From: Gammaproteobacteria bacterium
GTDB taxonomy: Bacteria > Pseudomonadota > Gammaproteobacteria > Steroidobacterales > Steroidobacteraceae
Direction of reading: 5' to 3'
Assembly (NCBI GenBank): GCA_005877965.1
Contig: VBNP01000157.1
Span: forward strand, 1-8,375
Length of the DNA stretch: 8,375 nucleotides
Shown here: in pieces, positions 1 to 5,152 of the stretch
Numbering within the stretch: the first letter of the stretch is position 1
How the letters are laid out: each line of letters starts with the position of its first letter
Made by a program: the position numbers and the translations under genes
The notes under the pieces: generated by a model
The model's database searches: none
What the model was told of the DNA's origin: nothing
Seen by the model: the letters and a program-made list of their open reading frames with translations, nothing else

Positions 1-624
1 AGACGTGACGGGGTAGGCGCCGCGGGGGAGGGCGGTCGTGTCCTCCGCGGGAATTCCAAACAGCTCGACCGCCGCGCGGTTGTAGTGCGTCACCCGTCCG
101 GTGACATCGCAGGCCAGCAGCGCAAGCGGCAGTTCGGCAATCACGGTCGCGAGCAGCGTCTGGTTCTGCAGCAGCGCCGCCGCCATCTCCTTGCGCGCGG
201 ATATGTCGCGCAGGAACTCGACCGAACACACCGGCTCCGCGCCGCCGGCGCGGACGAGCGAGGTGCTCACGCGAACCCACAGCGCGCTGCCGTCCTTGCG
301 AACGTAGCGCTTCTCGACGTCCAGGTGCGCGATGTCGCCGCGCCACAAGCGCGCGTGACCGGCGATCGTGGACTCGCGGTCCTCTGTGAGTGTGAGGCTC
401 GCGATCGACTTGCGGCTGAGCTCTGCGACACCGAATCCGAGCATCGAGCAAAATGCCCGATTGCAGTGACGGAAGCCGCCGTCGGGGTTCGCGAAGGCAA
501 TGCCGACCGGCGCATGCTCGACGGTGTTGCGAAACAGCGCTTCCACCTGCCCGAAGTGCGCGGGTGTCCCCAGCGGCTCCGTGAGAGCGGGAAGCACGGC
601 GGTCTCGGCGCTTGCGATCTTCAT
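1..624 (-). CDS. PAS/PAC domain sensor protein, N-terminal part (cut by window start)
   Basis: Reading leftward from an ATG at 624, 208 codons stay open to base 1, so the C-terminal output domain lies outside the window. Residues about 28-148 form a complete PAS domain with its PAC motif: an HAPVGIAFANPDG strand near 37-49, NRAFCSMLGF near 55-64, then KRYVRKDGSALWVRVSTSLV at 105-124 and a closing FLRDISARK at 137-145. A second PAS domain starts near 155 (LPLALLACDVTGRVTHYNRA) and is cut. There is no signal peptide or membrane segment, so a cytoplasmic sensor is expected. PAS proteins of this kind usually end in a histidine kinase, GGDEF/EAL or chemoreceptor output domain, and which one cannot be seen here. 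The start is supported by GGAG at 632-635, seven bases upstream. The gene is divergent from the antitoxin-like gene at 960. Confidence 0.88.
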   Translation of the reverse strand, partial: MKIASAETAVLPALTEPLGTPAHFGQVEALFRNTVEHAPVGIAFANPDGGFRHCNRAFCSMLGFGVAELSRKSIASLTLTEDRESTIAGHARLWRGDIAHLDVEKRYVRKDGSALWVRVSTSLVRAGGAEPVCSVEFLRDISARKEMAAALLQNQTLLATVIAELPLALLACDVTGRVTHYNRAAVELFGIPAEDTTALPRGAYPVTS

Positions 625-921
625 AGCAGCACTCCGTCGCTCGGGCCGGGGGATGTCAGGCGTGACACGATATTCATGGGCGAGAGCAGTGGGGCGGACA
701 TCTCCAGGGCAAGCCAACGCTGGCGTGGCTTTGGCAAAGAGACGTGAATTCCAGCACCGCGGCCCACCGGGGACAGCGAACTGTGTCGCACCTCCGGGAC
801 CACCAGGCCCTCCGAGCGTGCACGACGCGAACGCGTTCACATTGGTGCCGCGCGGGCCGTGTGGCGGCTTCCGGTGCACGGCGCCCCGCGCAGCGGTACT
901 TCGTCCTGGTGCGGCCTGGAG
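625..921. other. Divergent intergenic region without a supported gene
   Basis: About 300 bases separate the PAS gene start from the promoter of the antitoxin-like gene. Several overlapping open frames cross it on both strands, but none has a recognisable product or a good ribosome binding site. It presumably holds the leader and promoter of the PAS gene on the minus strand. I saw no RNA gene or clear repeat. Confidence 0.5.
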
Positions 922-951
922 TTGAATATACAGCTGTTTTGTAGCTACAAT
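922..951 (+). promoter_or_regulatory. Sigma70-type promoter of the toxin-antitoxin-like operon
   Basis: TTGAAT at 922-927 and TACAAT at 946-951 are close matches to -35 and -10 boxes, with an 18-bp spacer. They sit in a local AT-rich patch of an otherwise GC-rich region. A start about 7 bases after the -10 box would fall near 958, so the message would be almost leaderless relative to the ATG at 960. This is inferred from sequence only. Confidence 0.55.
930..950. promoter_or_regulatory. Tandem palindromic operators overlapping the promoter
   Basis: Two perfect palindromes lie inside the promoter: ACAGCTGT at 930-937 and TTGTAGCTACAA at 939-950. Both are centred on AGCT. Their centres are 11 bp apart, about one helical turn, and the second covers most of the -10 box. 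Ribbon-helix-helix antitoxins such as RelB and DinJ are known to bind palindromic operators in their own promoters, so the product of the first gene is the natural ligand. Binding is inferred. Confidence 0.6.
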
Positions 952-959
952 GGGGTACC

Positions 960-1295
960 ATGAAAGAGGCAGTTGTTCGCGCTCGAATTGATGTAGAGCT
1001 CAAGGTGCAGGCCGCGGCGGTACTGAAGGCCAATGACCTTGAGCTCAGTGATGCCATCCGGCTCTTTCTACGGCAGGTCGTGCGCCGCGGCGGTCTGCCT
1101 TTTGCGGTGCGCGACCCCGGTGTGCGGGTGATCTCGGGGAAGCAGATGTGGGCCATGAAGCGCAAGGCGCAGGCGCGCGATCATGCGCTTGCGGCGCGCA
1201 GTGAGGCGCCAGCGGAGGCGATGCTGTTGCTGCGGCCCCAGCGTCTGCGGGGTGCACGCATCGAGTGGCCGGATGCACCGCTGATCGATGCCTGA
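960..1295 (+). CDS. RelB/DinJ-family antitoxin-like protein with extended C-terminus
   Basis: The 111-residue protein begins with the RelB/DinJ ribbon-helix-helix pattern: a strand VVRARID at 5-11, a helix through KVQAAAVLKAND, a turn and second helix LSDAIRLFLRQVVRRGGLPF at 29-48, ending in the family hallmark GLPF. Such antitoxins dimerise through the N-terminal strand, bind operator DNA, and neutralise a partner toxin with the C-terminal segment. Residues 52-111 are longer than usual and rich in Arg and Ala (KRKAQARDHALAARSEAP), followed by a hydrophobic and acidic tail (IEWPDAPLIDA); this is the likely toxin-binding part. The ATG has only a short GGGG (952-955) upstream, and translation may be near-leaderless. 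Its stop overlaps the next gene by 8 bases, implying co-translation. The partner is not a RelE/YafQ-type toxin, which is unusual for this antitoxin family. Confidence 0.82.
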   Translation: MKEAVVRARIDVELKVQAAAVLKANDLELSDAIRLFLRQVVRRGGLPFAVRDPGVRVISGKQMWAMKRKAQARDHALAARSEAPAEAMLLLRPQRLRGARIEWPDAPLIDA

Positions 1296-2082
1296 GCCGC
1301 TGCCCGAAATCGCTCTCACGGAGGAGGAGATCGATCAGATTCTGCGCAGCTGCGATGGACGGGCATTGCTCGTCGGCGGACAGGCTCTGGCCTTCTGGGC
1401 GCAGCACTATCAGCTCAGGCTCCCGGGAGTGCTCTCGGCCAACGTGACGAGCGACGCCGACTTCGTCGGTGCCGCACAGGTGGCGCGCGACCTCTGGCGG
1501 TCCTTGAAGCCCATGGGCTGGAGGTACTGGCAGCCCTCCGCTGACGATGCGACATCCCAAACGGCAAAGCTCACCAAGCGGATCGAGGGGCAGGGCATCA
1601 AGCAGATCGACTTTCTTGGCAGCATCGTTGGCCTTAAGACCGAAGGCATCCAGCAGCGTGCCACCGTGCTCAATCTCGCCGATGGCATGCGCATCCGCGT
1701 GTTGCATCCTCTGGATGTGCTCGAAAGCCGCCTAAAAAATCTGGCCGAGCTACCCTCCAAACGCGCTCCCCAGGGGATCGCGCAGGCGCACTTGGCGATC
1801 GATGTCGTAAGGTGCTTCCTCGAGCAACTTCTGCGCGAGGGGCCTCCGCGGCGGCTTTTCAATGCCATCGACCGTGTGGCTCGCATGGCGCAGGAGAAGA
1901 GTCTGGAGAGTGTGTTTTACGGATACGGACTTGATCTCCTCGCCGCGGTACCGGCAGACCGTGTTCCGAGTGAGGAATTTCGTACGCGACGCTGGCCGCA
2001 GATCCTGACACTCGTCACCGATCAGCGCCGCGCCCACGCGCAGCGTCGGGCGCGGCGGGCTAAACCCACGTCCAAGTCCTGA
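1288..2082 (+). CDS. Nucleotidyltransferase-fold protein, candidate toxin of the RelB-linked module
   Basis: This 264-residue protein carries features of the minimal nucleotidyltransferase fold seen in AbiEii-like toxins and related uncharacterised families: a glycine motif LLVGGQALAFW at 27-37, an acidic pair in TSDADFVG (D56, D58), a possible third acidic residue in IKQIDFLG (D108), and a helical segment HPLDVLESRLKNLAEL at 140-155 resembling the region after the catalytic core in this superfamily. The 24-residue gap between the GG pair and the DxD motif is longer than in classic members. The C-terminus (246-264) is strongly basic. No signal peptide or membrane segment is visible, so it is probably cytoplasmic. 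The gene overlaps the antitoxin-like gene by 8 bases and has no strong ribosome binding site, so translation is probably coupled. I infer a toxin that transfers nucleotides to RNA or protein, or a related stress factor; the substrate is unknown. Assignment to the fold is fairly firm, the toxin role less so. Confidence 0.72.
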   Translation: MPEPLPEIALTEEEIDQILRSCDGRALLVGGQALAFWAQHYQLRLPGVLSANVTSDADFVGAAQVARDLWRSLKPMGWRYWQPSADDATSQTAKLTKRIEGQGIKQIDFLGSIVGLKTEGIQQRATVLNLADGMRIRVLHPLDVLESRLKNLAELPSKRAPQGIAQAHLAIDVVRCFLEQLLREGPPRRLFNAIDRVARMAQEKSLESVFYGYGLDLLAAVPADRVPSEEFRTRRWPQILTLVTDQRRAHAQRRARRAKPTSKS

Positions 2083-2118
2083 TTGGGGCGCATGGCCCTG
2101 GATCCGCGGGAATGCCTA

Positions 2119-2146
2119 ATTTACCATAATATACATTATGCGAACT
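2119..2146 (-). other. dif: dif site, XerC/XerD chromosome dimer resolution
   Basis: Read on the minus strand, the 28 bp divide into an XerC arm AGTTCGCATAA, the central hexamer TGTATA, and an XerD arm TTATGGTAAAT. The remembered Escherichia coli dif has arms GGTGCGCATAA and TTATGTTAAAT with the same central hexamer, giving 25 of 28 identities. The inner inverted arms are perfect: CATAAT at 2125-2130 and ATTATG at 2135-2140. The site lies in a sharply AT-rich pocket between the stop of the nucleotidyltransferase gene and the 3' end of the DUF4329-like gene. XerC and XerD act here to resolve chromosome dimers, activated by FtsK at the septum. It could instead be a plasmid- or element-borne dif-like site, but the match is chromosomal in quality. 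Confidence 0.88.
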
Positions 2147-2161
2147 AGAATGGGATGCTCC

Positions 2162-2187
2162 TGCTGCAGCATCGCCCCGGCTGCTGC
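2162..2187. repeat. Overlapping palindrome and hairpin downstream of the DUF4329-like gene
   Basis: TGCTGCAGCA at 2162-2171 is a perfect 10-bp palindrome, and GCAGCA at 2166-2171 also pairs with TGCTGC at 2182-2187 across a 10-base loop. On the minus strand it lies about 25 bases after the stop of the DUF4329-like gene, so it could act as a weak terminator, although no T-run follows. It falls between the two dif-like sites. Confidence 0.35.
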
Positions 2188-2212
2188 ACGTTCCATCAGT
2201 GGACAGCCGTTG

Positions 2213-2839
2213 TTATTCGTCGTCACCGTCGTGGTCAGCGACGGCAACGTCGTGACCGTTGTATTCATTTTGCGAACTAGCATGCCAGAGGCCGAGAGGC
2301 CCATCGGCGAGTTCAGGCTGGCGTGGCGCGGCGCGAGCCGCTAAGGCCCACGCATCGAGGGCGGGCGCTCGAGCCTCTTCTATCCACCCCGAGATGTGCC
2401 CGCAGGTGAGGTAGATCTCCCGCCCGCTGGTGAAGTGCACGACCTCATCATCCCGGTCGTCCTGCGAGGGGTCATAGCGTCTCACATTGCCGTCGCAGAG
2501 GCTGAGCATATAGCCCACCGTGTGGAAGGCCCCGTTAACAATCGCGTCAGCGGGAGAGAAGAAGTTGGCGAACAGGCGGTTGTGGTCGGAGCAGATGTGA
2601 GTGTGATAGTCCGCCACGATCCGCCAGCCGCTCTCGGGTACACCTTCAGTGTATTGGGGAATGACCAGCCCGAAGTGCTTGTGGGACGTCAGCGGGGCGC
2701 TCACGTGGTAATGGTGCCCCGAGTCCTCATAGATCACCCCGCCGCACTCATACTGCCGCGGGCAGTCGAGTGCGACGGTCAGCGCGCCGTTAGCGGCTGA
2801 GTCCATGTCCCCGAAGATGACGAAGATGATCGGGATCAT
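2213..2839 (-). CDS. JAB/JAMM-like (DUF4329-like) putative metallopeptidase
   Basis: This 208-residue protein has a JAMM-type metal site signature: an N-terminal ECGGVIYED at 31-39 that could supply the glutamate, then DYHTH at 77-81 and FSPAD at 94-98, giving H79-x-H81 and S95-x-x-D98. The DYHTH...FSxxD arrangement is what I recall for DUF4329, a JAB-superfamily domain also found in polymorphic toxin proteins; the 13 residues between H81 and S95 are more than in classic JAMM proteins. JAB enzymes cleave isopeptide or peptide bonds with zinc. The ATG at 2839 is preferred over a GTG at 2854 because GGGAG at 2846-2850 sits at proper spacing for the ATG. No convincing signal peptide is seen. The last residues (about 186-208) look unlike a folded domain, end in an acidic DHDGDDE, and residues 186-197 are encoded by the degenerate dif-like repeat, suggesting the natural 3' end was replaced. 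Gene reality is well supported, function moderately. Confidence 0.68.
   Translation of the reverse strand: MIPIIFVIFGDMDSAANGALTVALDCPRQYECGGVIYEDSGHHYHVSAPLTSHKHFGLVIPQYTEGVPESGWRIVADYHTHICSDHNRLFANFFSPADAIVNGAFHTVGYMLSLCDGNVRRYDPSQDDRDDEVVHFTSGREIYLTCGHISGWIEEARAPALDAWALAARAAPRQPELADGPLGLWHASSQNEYNGHDVAVADHDGDDE
2251..2284 (-). repeat. Degenerate second dif-like site (XerC arm kept, XerD arm lost)
   Basis: The block 2266-2284 repeats 2134-2152 with 17 of 19 identities and in the same orientation, including TGCGAACTAG in both. Aligned as a dif site on the minus strand (2278 down to 2251), the XerC arm is AGTTCGCAAAA (10 of 11 identical to the first site), the centre is TGAATA (5 of 6) and the XerD arm CAACGGTCACG keeps only about 5 of 11. 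The spacing to the first site is 132 bp. A conserved XerC arm with a diverged XerD arm is the known pattern for attachment ends of Xer-exploiting integrative elements. Common origin is clear from the sequence; recombination activity is inferred. Confidence 0.65.
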
Positions 2840-2944
2840 TGTCCGTGCTCCCACACCATTAGGCAGTCGCTGTGATGCGAGCGTTCAATGCCCATGGTTG
2901 CCCTTTCCGGGCGCTGTGGCGGCGGATGCACTTCACAGCGTGGA

Positions 2945-3121
2945 CCTGCGGAATGTGGACCCACTCCGCAGGCTGGACGGGTAGTGCCAGCGGGTGCGCT
3001 GGCTGTTTGAAGGCGTGTGACCTGGTCGGTGAAAGCGCCAGGAGAGCCTGTGAAGCAGGCCCGCTGTGTCCTGGCGCACGGTCCCACCGGCGCGTGACAG
3101 GATTCACGTTCCGGAGCACGT
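2945..3121. repeat. Cluster of perfect inverted repeats, possible structured RNA or folded-DNA element
   Basis: Four structures follow each other. First, CCTGCGGA (2945-2952) pairs with TCCGCAGG (2965-2972), with an inner GTG/CAC pairing and a four-base loop. Second, GCCAGCG (2986-2992) pairs with CGCTGGC (2997-3003) across GGTG. Third, GCGCCAGGA (3035-3043) pairs with TCCTGGCGC (3069-3077) and encloses a second hairpin GCCTG/CAGGC (3046-3060). Fourth, CACGT (3104-3108) pairs with ACGTG (3117-3121). The pairings are visible directly. Candidates are a structured RNA, a folded single-stranded DNA site, or chance in GC-rich DNA; the strand cannot be decided. Confidence 0.4.
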
Positions 3122-3307
3122 GCGATAGCGGTCAAGCACCCCCAAGATCTCGGTGTCCGAGGGTTGCGTCAATACTCAGTCAGCCCCATTCCACGTCTCG
3201 CGGGGCGTTCAAGCGCAGGGGGTGTTGCGCCCATGCGCGCACCTAGAGACCACAACGCACTCAGCAGCTTACACGCGATACATCATGCGCAATCTAGCTA
3301 CGCACTT

Positions 3308-3324
3308 CGACCCGCTGCGGGTCG
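3308..3324 (-). terminator. Candidate hairpin terminator of the small basic gene
   Basis: CGACCCG at 3308-3314 and CGGGTCG at 3318-3324 form a perfect 7-bp GC-rich stem with a three-base loop. On the minus strand it begins 23 bases after the stop codon of the small basic protein gene. No T-tract follows, so intrinsic termination is uncertain. Confidence 0.35.
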
Positions 3325-3347
3325 CGAGCCTGCGCCCGCAGACCTCT

Positions 3348-3461
3348 TCAGACCTGAAATCCCCGGCTCTGTTTCTTTTCCCGCTTTGCGGCGCGCTTCT
3401 CCTGCAGAGACTTGGCTGGCTTTTTCTTCGCTTCCTTCTTCCTGTCCATACCCTTGCTCAT
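3348..3461 (-). CDS. Small lysine/arginine-rich protein (37 aa)
   Basis: The start is taken at the internal ATG 3461 rather than a longer frame, because a perfect AGGAGG lies six bases upstream (3468-3473). The product starts MSKGMDRKKEAKKKPAKSLQ and continues EKRAAKREKKQSRGFQV: about half of the residues are Lys or Arg, and the middle should form a highly charged helix. Very short proteins of this pattern (MxKGMDxKKxxKKKPAKxLxEKRAAKxEKK) are, as I recall, found as uncharacterised proteins across Proteobacteria, which makes this a real gene rather than chance. Its charge suggests nucleic acid or ribosome binding, but no function is established. It is divergent from the propeller gene at 3716. 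Confidence 0.72.
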   Translation of the reverse strand: MSKGMDRKKEAKKKPAKSLQEKRAAKREKKQSRGFQV

Positions 3462-3715
3462 GGTTCGCCTCCTCACGACGCTGAGTGCAGTGATCTGAAA
3501 CCCTAGGTCAACCTTGGCGCTTAAGGCTGCAAATCGCAATGGCCTGAACTCTATCTGCGCGGGGCCGGATGTGGAACGGGCCTGGGCATCGGCCGGGAAC
3601 GTCGGGTGCGGGAACCGCCGCGCGAGTCGCCGCTACTCACACGCAGGGGATGCCGCCGCACCCGCGGCGGCGTTCAGGCTCAAGCGTCGGAATAATCTTT
3701 CGGGAGAAGGCAATC

Positions 3716-4804
3716 ATGAGCAAGGTACTCGTACGCGGCTCGCGCCGCGGCGTCCTGATGTGTGCATTCCCGGCCGCTCTGCTGTGTGCGGCCGGAGCGA
3801 TGGCGGCGGATTTCAACGACCGGGGCAACATCGTCATCGCGGATCAGTTCAACAACCGCGTCATCGAGATCGACCCGCACACCCACGCCATCCTGTGGCA
3901 GTTCGGGAACGGCTCGGACAAAGCCGGTCCCCACAGCATCGTCGGAACGAACGACGCCGAGCGGTTCGGACCCCTGACGCTGATCTCGGGAACCGGCATC
4001 CCGCCGGCCAGCCCGCCGCTGCCGGGCTGCTCCGACCCGGTCAATGGCTGCCCGGACAACCGGGTGATCATCGTCACCCCCGCCGGCCGCATCGTGTGGC
4101 AGTACGGCCAGGCCGGCGTCGCCGGCTTCGGCCCCAACGAGCTGAACACGCCCGTCCACGCCCTCGTTACGACCGCATTCCCCGGCCATCGGGGGCTGCA
4201 CGTGCTCATCACCGATCAGGCGAACTCACGCGTCATTCTGGTGAATCTCACGCATCAGATCGTCTGGCAGTACGGCATGACGCTCGTGCCGGGGGCGGGA
4301 GCCAACCAGCTCAACAACCCGAACAGCGCCGAGCTGCTGCAGAACGGTCACGTCCTGATCGCCGATGAGAACAACAACCGCGTCATCGAAGTGACGACGG
4401 GCAAGCAGCTCGTGCGGCAGTTCACCGCGGGAGGCACGGTCAGCGGCGCGGCGTTCGCCAGCCGGCTGCGCAACGGCAATACCCTGATCACGGATGCGAA
4501 TAACAATCGCATCGTCGAGGTCGATGCCGCGGACGCACCCGTCTGGGAATATCTCACTAACACCGAGTCCGGCAGCAACTCCGCTCCGCTGCCGACGCGC
4601 GCCGTGCGCCTGGCCAACGGCAACACGCTGATCAGCGACCAGTTCAACCAGCGCGTCATCGAGGTCACGCCCGCCAAGGACATCGTGTTCACGCAGGGGC
4701 TGCTCAACACGCCGGGAAAGGGCTTCAACCGCCTCAATGGTCCCTACGACGCGAAAGTGGTCGGGGACTTCACCGGCCTGACGCCGCCGATCGGCGGCGA
4801 GTAG
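3716..4804 (+). CDS. Secreted NHL-like beta-propeller repeat protein
   Basis: The ATG at 3716 has GGGAGAAGG at 3702-3710 as ribosome binding site and gives a signal peptide: RGSRR, a hydrophobic stretch to about 27, and probable cleavage after AMA (residue 30). The mature part consists of repeated units with the core xLIADxxNNRVIEV, seen at about 39-52, 114-120 (partial), 163-176, 213-226, 256-269 and 304-317, several followed by IVWQYG-like strands. Such units form the blades of NHL or PQQ-like beta-propellers, which usually bind ligands or proteins rather than catalyse. A likely disulfide links C105 and C112. The product is 362 residues and expected in the periplasm or outside the cell. The gene appears monocistronic, ending in a strong hairpin. 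A link with the downstream pilus operon is possible but only by proximity. Confidence 0.83.
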   Translation: MSKVLVRGSRRGVLMCAFPAALLCAAGAMAADFNDRGNIVIADQFNNRVIEIDPHTHAILWQFGNGSDKAGPHSIVGTNDAERFGPLTLISGTGIPPASPPLPGCSDPVNGCPDNRVIIVTPAGRIVWQYGQAGVAGFGPNELNTPVHALVTTAFPGHRGLHVLITDQANSRVILVNLTHQIVWQYGMTLVPGAGANQLNNPNSAELLQNGHVLIADENNNRVIEVTTGKQLVRQFTAGGTVSGAAFASRLRNGNTLITDANNNRIVEVDAADAPVWEYLTNTESGSNSAPLPTRAVRLANGNTLISDQFNQRVIEVTPAKDIVFTQGLLNTPGKGFNRLNGPYDAKVVGDFTGLTPPIGGE

Positions 4805-4812
4805 GCTCACGT

Positions 4813-4839
4813 CCGGGCCGGGGCGCACCCCCGGCCCGG
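4813..4839 (+). terminator. Strong hairpin terminator after the propeller gene
   Basis: CCGGGCCGGGG at 4813-4823 and CCCCGGCCCGG at 4829-4839 form a perfect 11-bp GC-only stem around a five-base loop, eight bases past the TAG of the propeller gene. A T-run is missing (TGCGCGCGCCC follows), so it may act as an mRNA 3' end stabiliser or Rho-assisted terminator instead of a classic intrinsic terminator. Confidence 0.6.
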
Positions 4840-5152
4840 TGCGCGCGCCCGAACCGTCCCATACGCTGGATCATGGGACGACAGATCGGTGCGGCCCCCT
4901 CCTCCGCCGGCACGCGCTGCCTGCCTTGTGCGCACTTCGTCATAGGTCATACCGGGGCCCCCGGACGGCCCAAAAACGCGGTGCGCGGGCTTACATATCC
5001 CTTCCGATGACCGCCTGGGACTCAAATGACACCGCTCGTCGGACCAGTCCCGCGAGCGTGAACTGACACTCACCCCTTTCGGTGTCGGCTCCAGTAGATT
5101 GCACCGCCAAGACGAAAGCGAGTGGCCCCTGCGAATGATGCTTGAGGAGAAC
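4840..5152. other. Intergenic region upstream of the minor pilin operon
   Basis: These 313 bases hold no supported gene. They should contain the promoter of the pilus operon, but I could not identify convincing -35/-10 boxes. A sigma54-like GG...TTGCA near 5085-5101 has 12 instead of 10 bases between GG and GC, so I do not call it. Confidence 0.45.

Larger units (their letters stand above)
2855..3347. other. Intergenic region without a supported gene, rich in inverted repeats
   Basis: Nearly 500 bases separate the DUF4329-like gene from the end of the small basic gene. Open frames cross it on both strands, but none has a recognisable product, convincing start or protein-like composition. Its notable content is the group of perfect inverted repeats at 2945-3121 and a hairpin at 3308-3324, listed separately. 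I found no tRNA or rRNA pattern. Confidence 0.5.

Noticed and set aside
85..747. 220-codon plus-strand frame
   Set aside because: It is antisense to the PAS protein, whose PAS/PAC motifs are clear; the product itself is low-complexity and Arg-rich.
1045..1707. 220-codon minus-strand frame across the toxin-antitoxin-like operon
   Set aside because: It is antisense to two genes with recognisable motifs and an overlapping stop/start arrangement.
2116..2304. 62-codon minus-strand frame covering both dif-like sites
   Set aside because: It overlaps the 3' end of the DUF4329-like gene in another frame, and its repeated LVRxM segments are only translations of the dif repeat.
2945..3121. Integron attC site
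   Set aside because: The paired arms do not show the conserved GTTRRRY/RYYYAAC boxes, and no integrase or cassette array is visible.
2836..3135. 99-codon minus-strand frame upstream of the DUF4329-like gene
   Set aside because: No recognisable product or convincing ribosome binding site; the region is better explained by inverted repeats.
2872..3246. 124-codon plus-strand frame in the hairpin-rich region
   Set aside because: Cys/Arg/Gly-rich composition with no known motif, and no good start signal. A real short gene cannot be fully excluded.
3514..4368. 284-codon plus-strand frame overlapping the propeller gene
   Set aside because: Its composition is extremely Arg/Pro-rich, and the alternative frame gives a signal peptide and regular propeller repeats.
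5085..5101. Sigma54-like promoter (GG ... TTGCA) before fimT
   Set aside because: The distance between GG and GC is 12 instead of 10 bases, and the first box does not match TGGCAC.
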